Assembly: GCF_003112555.1 (NCBI RefSeq)
Contig: NZ_BEWB01000006.1
Location: 496,001 to 560,000 of the forward strand
DNA from: Streptomyces coelicoflavus
GTDB lineage: Bacteria; Actinomycetota; Actinomycetes; Streptomycetales; Streptomycetaceae
Direction of reading: 5' to 3'
Length of the DNA stretch: 64,000 nucleotides
Of the stretch, positions 1 through 7,375 are shown in pieces. The position numbers and the translations under genes were made by a program. The notes under the pieces were generated by a model, which saw only the letters and a list, made by a program, of their open reading frames with translations, had not been told where the DNA came from and ran no database searches. Within the stretch, counting starts at the first letter, position 1. Every line of letters begins with the position of its first letter.

Positions 1-519
1 AGTGGTCCGGCCGACGGCGTCCTTCGCTTGGGACAGCTCCCATGCCTTGCAGTCGTTGTGGTTTCCCGGGACCGGCCGGCCGACGGCGACGACCAGATGG
101 GTGTCGGCATCGATGACGACTTGGTGGTTGGTGGAGTACCTGTAGTTCTTCGACTGCTCGGCGACCGTGTGGTCCCGGGTGGGGACCAGGGCGCCGTCGA
201 CGATCAGCACCGTGTCCTTCCGTAACCTCGTGCGAGGCCGCAGTGCGAGCAATGGCCCGAGGTGGGCGATGATCCGGTCCGCGGCGGATTTGGAGACTCC
301 GAACAACGGGGCCAACTGCCGCAGGGTGAGGTTCGTCCGCCAGTACGCGGCCACCAGCAGGAATCTGTCTTCCAGCGGCATGCCCCAGGGCCGGCCTCTG
401 CTCGCCGGGTCGGCGCCCTCGCGCCGCAACGCGGTCACAACTTCCGTGAACTGTCGTGGGCTCAGTCCGGTGAACGGGGCTATCCAGGAGGGTTCCGACG
501 CCGTGATCACACCAGCCAC
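1..519 (-). mobile_element. IS5-type transposase, C-terminal part outside the window
   Basis: An uninterrupted reading frame of 173 codons runs from a GTG at 519 down to the window edge. The N-terminal half has the helix-turn-helix look of IS5-group transposases (FTGLSPRQFTEVVTALR, then LTLRQLAPLFGVSKSAADR). The start of the DDE domain follows: LIVDGALVPTRDH supplies the first catalytic Asp, and NYRYSTNHQVVIDADTHLVV plus the GNHNDCKAW segment match the DDE_Tnp_4 type. A purine-rich AAGGTGA lies about 13 bases before the start. The frame contains a TTA leucine codon, rare in Streptomyces and dependent on the bldA tRNA. The rest of the element, including one terminal repeat, lies left of base 1, so I cannot say whether it is intact. 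Confidence 0.85.
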
Positions 520-618
520 GGCGAGATCGTCTCACCTTGATCAAACTTCAAGGCCAGCAGCCTCTGGCGGGACGGTATCTCGATCGCCCGGACGGCTTCC
601 GCGTGAGATCCTCCACCC

Positions 619-1032
619 GTGGCTACGGAGACCGAGGTGGGGGAGCTGTTGCACCAGCGCGGCTGGCGAACGGCGTTCACGGTCACTGAAAGGGTGAACG
701 CGTGGGCCGCCCTGGTGAGCGCCGTCGAGCGCGGCTACGGCGACGACATCTACGAGTACACCAACGACCTCTACTGCCGGAACTGGCTGCACGAGGCATG
801 GCTCCTGCTGGACGAACACGTCGTCCAGCTCTGGACTCCGCGGATCAAAGATCTGGACGACCGGTACAGGACCGCGACCGTCGACGACGACGGCCAAGCA
901 CTTGACCAGTTCCACTGGATGCCAGGCCCCGACCTGTGGTGGTGGCGGCGACACCCGCGCATTCTCACCGGAGACCTCGGGCGTTCCCTTCGCTCGGCCG
1001 GCGCCATCGGCACCGAACCTGACGCAGCATGA
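619..1032 (+). CDS. Hypothetical protein, unknown function
   Basis: A 137-residue protein with good Streptomyces codon use (G/C third positions) that I do not recognise. It is acidic, rich in Trp and Tyr (GYGDDIYEYTNDLYCRNWLHEAW; WMPGPDLWWWRR) and has no signal peptide or membrane segment. The GTG at 619 has no clear ribosome binding site. An in-frame GTG at 637 with GGAG six bases upstream is an alternative start. A 138-codon frame on the opposite strand is judged a shadow because its composition is valine/leucine/histidine-biased in a way typical of antisense frames here. It stands alone between an insertion sequence and DUF192, which suggests accessory DNA. Confidence 0.6.
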   Translation: MATETEVGELLHQRGWRTAFTVTERVNAWAALVSAVERGYGDDIYEYTNDLYCRNWLHEAWLLLDEHVVQLWTPRIKDLDDRYRTATVDDDGQALDQFHWMPGPDLWWWRRHPRILTGDLGRSLRSAGAIGTEPDAA

Positions 1033-1111
1033 CGCTCAGCCTCGTGGGCTTACGGGACAACCTTTAGAGGGAACATGAGCCGCGCCCCGATCGATGTCGC
1101 GCGGCTGGCCC

Positions 1112-1504
1112 CTACTCGTTCTCCACCATGATGCGCGTCCCCACCTGAACACCCCACCTGTTCATGGCCCCGGCCTCCGCCTCCAGCACGTGCCGAGCAC
1201 GCATCCGGGGGAGCCCCAGCCTGCCGGGACGCATCGTGCGTACGGCGATGATCTTGAGCCGACGGTCGAGGTAGGCGACGTCGATGGGCATCCGCATCCC
1301 GAACGTGTGCACACTGTTGGCGGGCGTCAGGAGCATCGCCCCCTCGATCGAGTCGCGCCCCAGCAGTCCCTTGGTACGGGCGCGGTAGGAACCCGCGATC
1401 TGCAGCGGAACGCAGACGGTCCCGCCGTGCCCCTGCTCCACGATCAGTGTCCCTACACCGTCCCGCCGGCGCCGCCGTCCCATGCCTGTTTCCGTGCCCT
1501 TCAC
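1112..1504 (-). CDS. DUF192 family protein
   Basis: A 130-residue protein matching the DUF192 family of small beta-barrel proteins of unknown function. Family hallmarks are visible: SYRARTKGLLGRDSIEGAMLL near the N-terminus, then NSVHTFGMRMPIDVAYLDRRLKIIAV, then the closing ARHVLEAEAGAMNRWGVQVG. Many bacterial members are exported. This one has only a short Arg-rich N-terminus (MGRRRRR) and no hydrophobic signal, so it is probably cytoplasmic. The start is uncertain: GTG at 1504 or ATG at 1483. It is transcribed divergently from the lipoprotein array that begins at 1651. Confidence 0.8.
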   Translation of the reverse strand: MKGTETGMGRRRRRDGVGTLIVEQGHGGTVCVPLQIAGSYRARTKGLLGRDSIEGAMLLTPANSVHTFGMRMPIDVAYLDRRLKIIAVRTMRPGRLGLPRMRARHVLEAEAGAMNRWGVQVGTRIMVENE

Positions 1505-1599
1505 CCGTGCCCACCAAGTCCGCTTACGCGCTGAAGGTATCCGTCCTGGAGCAGACCCGACACGGGCCAGAGAGCCGCTCGGCCTCGCTCGAGCCGGTG

Positions 1600-1650
1600 G
1601 ATACCGTTGCTTCGCCGAAGGACAAGTCCCCTCTCACCCAGGAGCCGACA
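1600..1650 (+). promoter_or_regulatory. Conserved leader block of lipoprotein copy 1
   Basis: The sequence from GGATACCGTTGC at 1599-1610 to the AGGAG ribosome binding site ahead of the GTG at 1651 is a near copy of the blocks before copies 2 and 4. The GATA(G/C)CGTTGC core sits 51 bases from the start codon, against 50 in the other two. It may hold a shared promoter, or may simply be part of the duplicated unit. Confidence 0.45.
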
Positions 1651-2319
1651 GTGATGCGCCGCCGCCCCACCCTGCTCGCAGCGCTCACGCTGATCGCCAC
1701 CGCAGCCCTGACGCTGTCCGCGTGCGGAAACGGCGACAACCCCGCCAAGGGGAAGGGCGAGAGCACGGCGGCGGACACGGGCAGCGAATCGTCGAAGTCG
1801 TCGAGCGTGTCCCCCTCGTCCGAGGGTGCAGTCGGCCGACCGCAAGTGGAGCTTCCGGCAGACCTGCAGCTGATCTTCGAGAGCGCTGCGACCGGAGACC
1901 CGGTGAAGGACGCTGTTCTCACCGACAATGCGGAGCGCATGCGTGCGGTCGACGCTGCTATCGCAGGGACGGACGCTGAGGGAAAGGCACTCGGCTTCTA
2001 CAACACGGGCAAGGCCCTGGAAGCGGCGGTGTCGTGGGTCGGGCAGTTCGAGAAGGCCAACGCCACTGTGACCGGTCAGGTCCGCTACTTCGACCGGAAG
2101 GTCACGCTCGAGGGCAAGTCCTCCGCCGTCCTCACGTTCTGTGCGGATGAGAGCAAGGGATTCAGCAAGGACACGGAGACCGGCAAGGTCGCCAGGACGC
2201 CCGTCACCAAGGACAGCTACGTCCGGTACAACACCAAACTCGACAGGAATGCCGACGGCGTCTGGCAGACATCTCAGATCACCTCCACGAGAGGGGCGGC
2301 CCAGTGCCCGCCGGCGTGA
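1651..2319 (+). CDS. Lipoprotein, tandem paralog 1 (outer type)
   Basis: A 222-residue predicted lipoprotein. The N-terminus MRRRPTLLAALTLIATAAL is a basic and hydrophobic signal ending in the lipobox LSAC, with the lipidated Cys at about residue 25. A Ser/Lys/Glu-rich linker follows, then a folded domain with an Ala-rich helix and several strands, ending in Y-x7-8-GVWQTSQI. Two cysteines (TFCADESK and the one near the end, AQCPP) could form a disulfide. The pattern recalls NTF2-like folds, but I assign no function. The GTG at 1651 is chosen over the longer frame because AGGAG lies six bases before it and the paralogs start at the same point. It is most similar to the fifth copy (both have DESK and RYFD), less so to its neighbours. 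Confidence 0.85.
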   Translation: MMRRRPTLLAALTLIATAALTLSACGNGDNPAKGKGESTAADTGSESSKSSSVSPSSEGAVGRPQVELPADLQLIFESAATGDPVKDAVLTDNAERMRAVDAAIAGTDAEGKALGFYNTGKALEAAVSWVGQFEKANATVTGQVRYFDRKVTLEGKSSAVLTFCADESKGFSKDTETGKVARTPVTKDSYVRYNTKLDRNADGVWQTSQITSTRGAAQCPPA

Positions 2320-2367
2320 GGGTGTCGCGCAGGTTGGCAGTCACTCTGGTGTCCCTCAACCCCGGTG

Positions 2368-2417
2368 GATAGCGTTGCCTCGCCACGGAGAAGCCTCGTC
2401 CCACCCAGGAGCTGACA
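2368..2417 (+). promoter_or_regulatory. Conserved leader block of lipoprotein copy 2
   Basis: GGATAGCGTTGCCTCGC followed by an AAGCCTCGTCC-like stretch and CCCAGGAGCTGACA is nearly identical to the block before copy 4. The GATA core lies exactly 50 bases before the GTG at 2418. Confidence 0.45.
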
Positions 2418-3080
2418 GTGATTCGCCGCCGTTCCACCTTGCTCGCAGCGCTCACGCTGACCGCCACCGCGGCCCTGACGCTGTCCGCGTGCGGCAGCGA
2501 CGACAGCCCCGGGGAGGGGAAAGACGAGATCGCCGGAGCGGCCACCGGCAGCTCCACTCCGACGGAATCACCGGTTGCGTCCAAGTCGCCGGAGCCCGGT
2601 CGGCCGAAGATTGAACTGCCCGCCGATCTCTCCTACACCTTCGACTGGCCCAAGACGGGGGACAAGGACAAGGACGCCGTTCTCACCGACGGCGAGCAGT
2701 CCGTCAAGGCCGTGGACCTGGCGATCGTCAACCAGGACCCCCTCGACAAGGCATACCTCTACTACTACGAGGGCGAAGCTGCGGCCAGTACACAGGAGTT
2801 CATCCAGGCGTACGTCAAAGAGAACGCGCGAGTGACGGGGGCCTACCGCTTCTACGACGCGACGGTCAACATCCGTGGGGAAGACAGTGCCTCGCTCGTG
2901 TACTGCGAAGACCAGGGCAAAGCCTATGACATGTATCTGAAGCCAAAGAAGATCAACAAAACGCCCGTGACCAAGAACAGCTACGTGCTGTACAACACCC
3001 AGATGAGTAAGAACGACAAGGGTGTCTGGGTCGTGCAGAAGATGCTGTCCCAGAGGGGGAGTGACAAATGCCAGCCCTGA
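2418..3080 (+). CDS. Lipoprotein, tandem paralog 2 (inner type)
   Basis: A 220-residue predicted lipoprotein with signal IRRRSTLLAALTLTATAAL, lipobox LSAC (Cys about residue 25) and a Thr/Ser/Lys linker. The folded domain begins about residue 70 with ELPADLSYTFDWPKTGDKDKDAV. Inner-type signatures are AYLYYYEGEAA and VYCEDQGKAY; the C-terminal GVWVVQKMLSQRGSDKC carries the second conserved Cys. An AGGAG lies six bases before the GTG start. Its last 13 bases overlap the ATG of the secreted protein at 3068, implying co-transcription and coupled translation. Function unknown; surface-anchored on the outer face of the membrane by its lipobox. Confidence 0.85.
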   Translation: MIRRRSTLLAALTLTATAALTLSACGSDDSPGEGKDEIAGAATGSSTPTESPVASKSPEPGRPKIELPADLSYTFDWPKTGDKDKDAVLTDGEQSVKAVDLAIVNQDPLDKAYLYYYEGEAAASTQEFIQAYVKENARVTGAYRFYDATVNIRGEDSASLVYCEDQGKAYDMYLKPKKINKTPVTKNSYVLYNTQMSKNDKGVWVVQKMLSQRGSDKCQP

Positions 3081-4123
3081 CTTCCCTCACGCGCGTCCTG
3101 GCCGTGACAGCCGTGACAGCCGTGATCGCCGCTGTCGTCACGGGGACGACTGGTCCCGCTGTGGCCGACAACAAAATCGGTGGGGGTGCCCAGTCGCCCA
3201 GTACGGAGGCGCACGGTGAGTCCGACGGGAGCGGTACCGTCTCGGCGACCGCCGGTGCCGTCGTCTTCGAGCGTTCCAAGAACGGCTCGGGAACGTCCGT
3301 GGGCCCTGTGGCCGCTGCGACGAACTGGACACCGCCTGCTTGTTACTACGCACCGAAGTACACCCCGGAGCAATTGCGGAAGGTCAAGGAGCCCGTCTGG
3401 GAGGCCGAGTCGACGGGTTACCAGTGGGATGGCGAGCAGCGCGACAAATACGTGAACGGGCACCCGTACAAGGACTTCAACAAGGAGAAGGCCGGCGAAG
3501 GGTACTGGTGGGACTCCTACGTCACGCCAGGGCGGGAAGGCGACCCGGGCGCGCTGGATTGCAAGGAAGACACCTTCTGGGTGGACACGGGGGACGACCC
3601 GCCGGCGGACATCCCGCAGGCGATAACGCCGGAGGTCCTTGCCCAGCTTGCCTACGCGGAGATCCGCGTCCCCACCACGGAGGTGGAGCTGAGGCCTGAG
3701 GGAGCGACGAAGGTGAACCTTCCGACATGGGCGTGGCTGGACGCGACGGACTTCAGCTCGGTGTCGGTGACGGCTTCCGTGCCGATGCTGGGGGTTGAGG
3801 CGACGACCACGGCGGAGCCGGTGTCGGTGAGGATCGACCCGGGTACGGAGGACGCGCAGCCCTACCCGGCGTCCGGGGTGTGCGAAGTCGTGAACGGCAG
3901 GATCGGTGAACCCTATGAGCAGGGAAGGGCCGACGAGACGCCGCCGTGTGGCGTCAAGTATCTGCGGTCGTCGGGCGACGGGTCCTACCAGCTGAAGGCG
4001 ACGGTCACCTGGAAGATCCACTGGACCGGCACCGGCGTGGCCGGTGAGCAGCGCTTGCCCGACGGCAACTTCGGCGGGGAGCAAGACGTTGTCGTCCAGG
4101 AGATCCAAGCCGTCAACCGCTGA
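3068..4123 (+). CDS. Secreted protein of unknown function inside the lipoprotein array
   Basis: A 351-residue protein with a Sec-type signal peptide (MPALTSLTRVLAVTAVTAV, continuing to a likely cleavage after PAVA at about residue 33). The mature part is rich in Trp, Tyr and Pro and has recognisable blocks NWTPPACYYAPKYTP, GHPYKDFN and KEKAGEGYWWDSY in the first half. The second half has beta-rich segments (KVNLPTWAWLDATDFSSVSVTA; TVTWKIHWTGTG) that suggest extracellular beta-sandwich domains. I recall similar secreted proteins in other streptomycetes but no assigned function. The start overlaps the preceding lipoprotein gene by 13 bases, with GGGGGAGTG just upstream. It is unrelated in sequence to the flanking lipoproteins, so it looks like a partner rather than a duplicate. 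Confidence 0.8.
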   Translation: MPALTSLTRVLAVTAVTAVIAAVVTGTTGPAVADNKIGGGAQSPSTEAHGESDGSGTVSATAGAVVFERSKNGSGTSVGPVAAATNWTPPACYYAPKYTPEQLRKVKEPVWEAESTGYQWDGEQRDKYVNGHPYKDFNKEKAGEGYWWDSYVTPGREGDPGALDCKEDTFWVDTGDDPPADIPQAITPEVLAQLAYAEIRVPTTEVELRPEGATKVNLPTWAWLDATDFSSVSVTASVPMLGVEATTTAEPVSVRIDPGTEDAQPYPASGVCEVVNGRIGEPYEQGRADETPPCGVKYLRSSGDGSYQLKATVTWKIHWTGTGVAGEQRLPDGNFGGEQDVVVQEIQAVNR

Positions 4124-4223
4124 TGAAGCGAGTGACCGGACATCGGGTTCGCGAGATCATCAGCAGGAAATTCCCACTCGCACAGGCCGTCATGGACTGC
4201 CTCGTTCTACCCAGGAGCTACCA

Positions 4224-4883
4224 GTGGTTCGCCGCCGTCCCGCCTTGCTCGCAGCGTTCACGCTGACCGCCACCGCGGCCCTGACGCTGTCGGCGTGCGG
4301 AGGCGAAGACAGCTCCGGCGCCAACGACAAGAGTGCAGGGGCGGACACGAGCAGCACCACCCCGTCGGCCGCACCGAGTGCGTCCGAGTCCTCGCAGGAC
4401 GGTAGGCCCGAGATCGAACTACCCGCCGACCTCTCCTACACGTTCGAGTGGCCCAAGACCGGCGACAAGGACAAGGACGCAGTCCTCGGGGACACCGAGC
4501 AGTCCATCAAGGCCGTGGACTCGGCGATCGTCAAGCAGGACGCACTGGACGGGGCCTATCTCTATTACTACGAGGGCGAGGCTGCCGCCGGCACGCAGAA
4601 GTTCATTCAGAACTATGTCGATCAAAAGGCGGGAATCACGGGAAATTATCGCTTCTATGCTCCTGAAGTGGTGGTCGACGATGACGGCACTGCTTCCTTC
4701 ACCTACTGCGAAGATCAAGGCAAGGCGTACGTGAAGTACCTGGAGACCAACGAGGTGAGAAGGACCGAGGTGACTGCAAAGAGCTATGTCATCTACCACG
4801 CGTCACTGAAGAAGAACAGTGAAGGTGTCTGGGAGATCCAGAACATCGACTCGCAGAGCGGCAGTGCCAAGTGCCGGCCTTGA
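4224..4883 (+). CDS. Lipoprotein, tandem paralog 3 (inner type)
   Basis: A 219-residue predicted lipoprotein starting at GTG 4224 (AGGAG upstream), with signal VRRRPALLAAFTLTATAAL and lipobox LSAC. It is very close to paralog 2: ELPADLSYTFEWPKTGDKDKDAV, DGAYLYYYEGEAAAG, TYCEDQGKAYVKYL and the closing GVWEIQNIDSQSGSAKC are shared almost residue for residue. The middle of the gene (about 4615-4690) uses more A/T third positions than its neighbours. Its upstream region keeps only the tail of the conserved leader block (CTCGTTCTACCCAGGAG), so it may depend on read-through from the secreted-protein gene. Function unknown. Confidence 0.85.
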   Translation: MVRRRPALLAAFTLTATAALTLSACGGEDSSGANDKSAGADTSSTTPSAAPSASESSQDGRPEIELPADLSYTFEWPKTGDKDKDAVLGDTEQSIKAVDSAIVKQDALDGAYLYYYEGEAAAGTQKFIQNYVDQKAGITGNYRFYAPEVVVDDDGTASFTYCEDQGKAYVKYLETNEVRRTEVTAKSYVIYHASLKKNSEGVWEIQNIDSQSGSAKCRP

Positions 4884-4906
4884 CGCGCCGGACCCGCGTC
4901 GGAACG

Positions 4907-4956
4907 GATAGCGTTGCCTCGCTCAAGAGAAGGCTCGTCCGGCCCGGGAGCCGACA
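4907..4956 (+). promoter_or_regulatory. Conserved leader block of lipoprotein copy 4
   Basis: GGATAGCGTTGCCTCGCTC at about 4906-4924, an AAGGCTCGTCC stretch and a CCGGGAGCCGACA ribosome binding region precede the GTG at 4957. The GATA core is exactly 50 bases before the start, as in copy 2. Confidence 0.45.
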
Positions 4957-5619
4957 GTGATTCGCCGCCGTCCCGCCCTGCTCGCGGCCCTCACGCTGAC
5001 CGCGGCAGCGGCCATGACGCTGTCCGCGTGCGCCAGCACCGTCGACAGCTCGGGCCAGACGGGAGACAAGACCGCGCGAGCGGGGACGGACAGTGATCCA
5101 TCGACGTCACCTACTGTGAGCGTTCCGGTCGAGGTGGATCGGCCGGAGATCACGTTGCCCGCCGACGTGACGTACAAGTTCGAGTGGGGCAGAACCGGCG
5201 ATCCCGTCAAGGATGCGGTGCTGCACGATGCCGAACAACGCATCAGGGCCGTGGACATGGCTATCGCCGAGCAGGATCCGCTGCACAAGGCATACCGCTT
5301 TTATTCTGAAGGCGAGGCAGCGGCCGGGAGCGAGCAGTACATCCAGGACTTTGTGGATCACAAGGCCCGAACGACCGGCTTGACCCGCTATTACGGCGAA
5401 AGTGTGAACGTCGAGGAGGACGGCACTGCCGCGCTTGTGTACTGCGAAGACCAGAGCAAGTCGTTCAACAAATTCATTCAGACGGGGAAGACAGAGGTCA
5501 CGCCGGCAACGAAGGACAGTTATGTCGTGTACGCCGGTAAACTCCGCAAGAACAGCAAGGGTGTCTGGGTGACGGAGCGGCTGGTCTCCGAGCGGGGGAG
5601 CGCAAAGTGCCGGCCATGA
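4957..5619 (+). CDS. Lipoprotein, tandem paralog 4 (inner type)
   Basis: A 220-residue predicted lipoprotein (signal IRRRPALLAALTLTAAAAM, lipobox LSAC, Cys at about residue 25). The linker is Thr/Ser/Asp-rich and the folded domain opens with ITLPADVTYKFEWGRTGDPVKDAV. It shares AYRFYSEGEAAAGSEQYIQDFVD and VYCEDQSKSF with the inner-type copies and the GVW-x8-9-RGSAKC ending with the whole family, but it is the most divergent of the inner three. Start GTG 4957 follows GGGAG. Function unknown; expected on the outer face of the cytoplasmic membrane. Confidence 0.85.
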   Translation: MIRRRPALLAALTLTAAAAMTLSACASTVDSSGQTGDKTARAGTDSDPSTSPTVSVPVEVDRPEITLPADVTYKFEWGRTGDPVKDAVLHDAEQRIRAVDMAIAEQDPLHKAYRFYSEGEAAAGSEQYIQDFVDHKARTTGLTRYYGESVNVEEDGTAALVYCEDQSKSFNKFIQTGKTEVTPATKDSYVVYAGKLRKNSKGVWVTERLVSERGSAKCRP

Positions 5620-5702
5620 AGTACCGGACCGCCTTGATGCCCCGTGGAAACGCTGAAGCATCACGTAGGCGTCGCACGACCACGAACTTCGAGGAGCCGA
5701 CA

Positions 5703-6365
5703 GTGATTCGCCGACGCCCCACTCTGCTCGCAGCTCTCACGCTGACCGCCACTGCCGCCCTGACGCTGTCCGCGTGTGGCAGCGACGAAGACGGCGCCGC
5801 GCAGGACAGCGACAAGAGTGCGGCTGCCGTCACGGGCAGCAAGACGTCAGCCGCTCCGAGTCCGAGTCGGACAGGCGCCGAAGGCCGACCGAAGATCACC
5901 TTTCCTTCCGACGCGAAGAACGTCTTCGAGTACGAGAGGACGGGAAACGCGGCGAAGGACGCGGCCCTCGCGGACAGCGCGCTGAGTACCAACTCTGTTG
6001 ATGAGGCTATCTTTGCGGGCAGTACCGACACCAAGGCCCTCGGCTACTACAACGTCGAGTCGGCTTTGAGTGACTCGATCACGTATGTATCGGGGTACAT
6101 CGACGAGAAGCACACATGGGTGGGCGAGACTCGGTACTTCGACTACAAGGTCAGCCTCTCCGGAGAGCACGAGGCATACGTCACCTACTGCTCGGACGAG
6201 AGTAAGTCCTTCATCAAGGACAAGAAGACGGGGAAGGTCGAGGACACGCCGACAACGGCGGACAGTTACGTCCTCTACAACACCAAGCTCGCGAAGAACT
6301 CCGAAGGCGTTTGGCAGACGACCGACATCGTGTCGAGCCGGGGGAGTGAAGAATGCCAGCCGTGA
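5703..6365 (+). CDS. Lipoprotein, tandem paralog 5 (outer type)
   Basis: A 220-residue predicted lipoprotein with signal IRRRPTLLAALTLTATAAL and lipobox LSAC. The folded part contains TGNAAKDAALADSAL, DTKALGYYNVESAL, TRYFDYKVSLSGEHEAYVTYC-SDESKSF and GVWQTTDIVSSRGSEEC. It matches paralog 1 better than the adjacent paralog 4 (shared KALG-Y-N, RYFD-KV-L-G, DESK, GVWQT). GAGGAG lies five to six bases before the GTG at 5703. The far-upstream leader block seen in copies 1, 2 and 4 is not recognisable here. Function unknown. Confidence 0.85.
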   Translation: MIRRRPTLLAALTLTATAALTLSACGSDEDGAAQDSDKSAAAVTGSKTSAAPSPSRTGAEGRPKITFPSDAKNVFEYERTGNAAKDAALADSALSTNSVDEAIFAGSTDTKALGYYNVESALSDSITYVSGYIDEKHTWVGETRYFDYKVSLSGEHEAYVTYCSDESKSFIKDKKTGKVEDTPTTADSYVLYNTKLAKNSEGVWQTTDIVSSRGSEECQP

Positions 6366-6490
6366 GTGAACCCCTGAGGCGCTCGACCGCCGTCCCCCCG
6401 GGATCGTTGACGGTACGACCTCGAGGACCCTCCGGGGGCAGCCTCGTAATGGTGTTGAACCGCGGCCCCGGCCGAGGGTAGGAAGGCCGC

Positions 6491-7375
6491 ATGACTGGAC
6501 TCGGTGCCGTACTCCGTCCCCAGCTTGCCCCCGAGCGGCTGCGTGCCGTGGCGCAGGTCGCCGACGAGGTGGGGCTCGACGAGTTGTGGCTGTGGGAGGA
6601 CTGTTTCCGCGAAGGCGGGATTTCCTCGGCCGCCGCCGTCCTCGCGTGGACCGAGCGGGTGCGGGTCGGGGTCGGGCTGTTGCCCGTGCCGTTGCGGAAC
6701 GTGGCCGTCACCGCGATGGAGGCCGCCACGCTGCACCGGATGTTCCCCGGCCGTGCCGTCCTCGGTGTGGGACACGGGGTGCAGGACTGGATGGGGCAGG
6801 TCGGGGCGCGGGTCGAGTCGCCGGTCACTCTGCTGAGGGAGTATTTCCTCGCGCTGCGGGCGCTGTTGAGGGGTGAGCGGGTGAGCGCGGAGGGGCGCTA
6901 CGTACAGCTCGACGACGTCGCGCTCGACTGGCCGCCGGAGCGGGCGGAAGAGGTGTTCGCCGGCGCCACCGGGCCCCGTTCGCTGCGGCTGGCGGGTGAG
7001 GCCGCCGACGGGACCGTGCTCACCGCGAACACACCGCCCGACGGGGTGCGTCGCGCCCGGCGGCTCATCGACGAGGGTCGTGCGGCGGCCGGACGCGGAG
7101 ACGACGTGCACAAGGTCGTCGTCTATCTGCTCGCCGCCACCGGGGTCGGCGCCCGTGAACGGCTCCGGGCCGAACTGGTCGCCGAAGGCGTCGCGGACGT
7201 GCCGGACCTCGGCGTCGCGGGGGGCGCGGACGCCGTTGCCGGCGCCGTGCGGCGGCTGGCCGAGGCCGGGGCCGACACCGTCATCCTCCAGCCGACCGGC
7301 GACGAGCCCGACCCGGAGGGGTTCGTGCGGTTCGCCGCCGAGCAGGTCCGGCCCCTGGTGGCGGCGCAGTCATGA
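6491..7375 (+). CDS. LLM-class flavin-dependent oxidoreductase (probably F420)
   Basis: A 294-residue luciferase-like monooxygenase fold protein. Characteristic stretches are LDELWLWEDCF near the N-terminus, ERVRVGVGLLPVPLRNVAVTA, FPGRAVLGVGHGVQDWM and the late ADTVILQPTGDEPDPEGF. In actinobacteria most enzymes of this class use reduced coenzyme F420 rather than FMN; that is inferred from family habit, not from a diagnostic residue. The length is slightly short for the family (usually 300-350). The ATG follows AGGAAGG closely. The stop codon overlaps the start of the next gene as ATGA, so the two are translationally coupled and may act in one conversion. Confidence 0.85.
   Translation: MTGLGAVLRPQLAPERLRAVAQVADEVGLDELWLWEDCFREGGISSAAAVLAWTERVRVGVGLLPVPLRNVAVTAMEAATLHRMFPGRAVLGVGHGVQDWMGQVGARVESPVTLLREYFLALRALLRGERVSAEGRYVQLDDVALDWPPERAEEVFAGATGPRSLRLAGEAADGTVLTANTPPDGVRRARRLIDEGRAAAGRGDDVHKVVVYLLAATGVGARERLRAELVAEGVADVPDLGVAGGADAVAGAVRRLAEAGADTVILQPTGDEPDPEGFVRFAAEQVRPLVAAQS

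Noticed and set aside
541..954. A 137-codon minus-strand frame opposite the hypothetical gene at 619
   Set aside because: Val/His-rich with no domain logic; the plus-strand frame has a more natural composition. Some doubt remains because neither is recognised.
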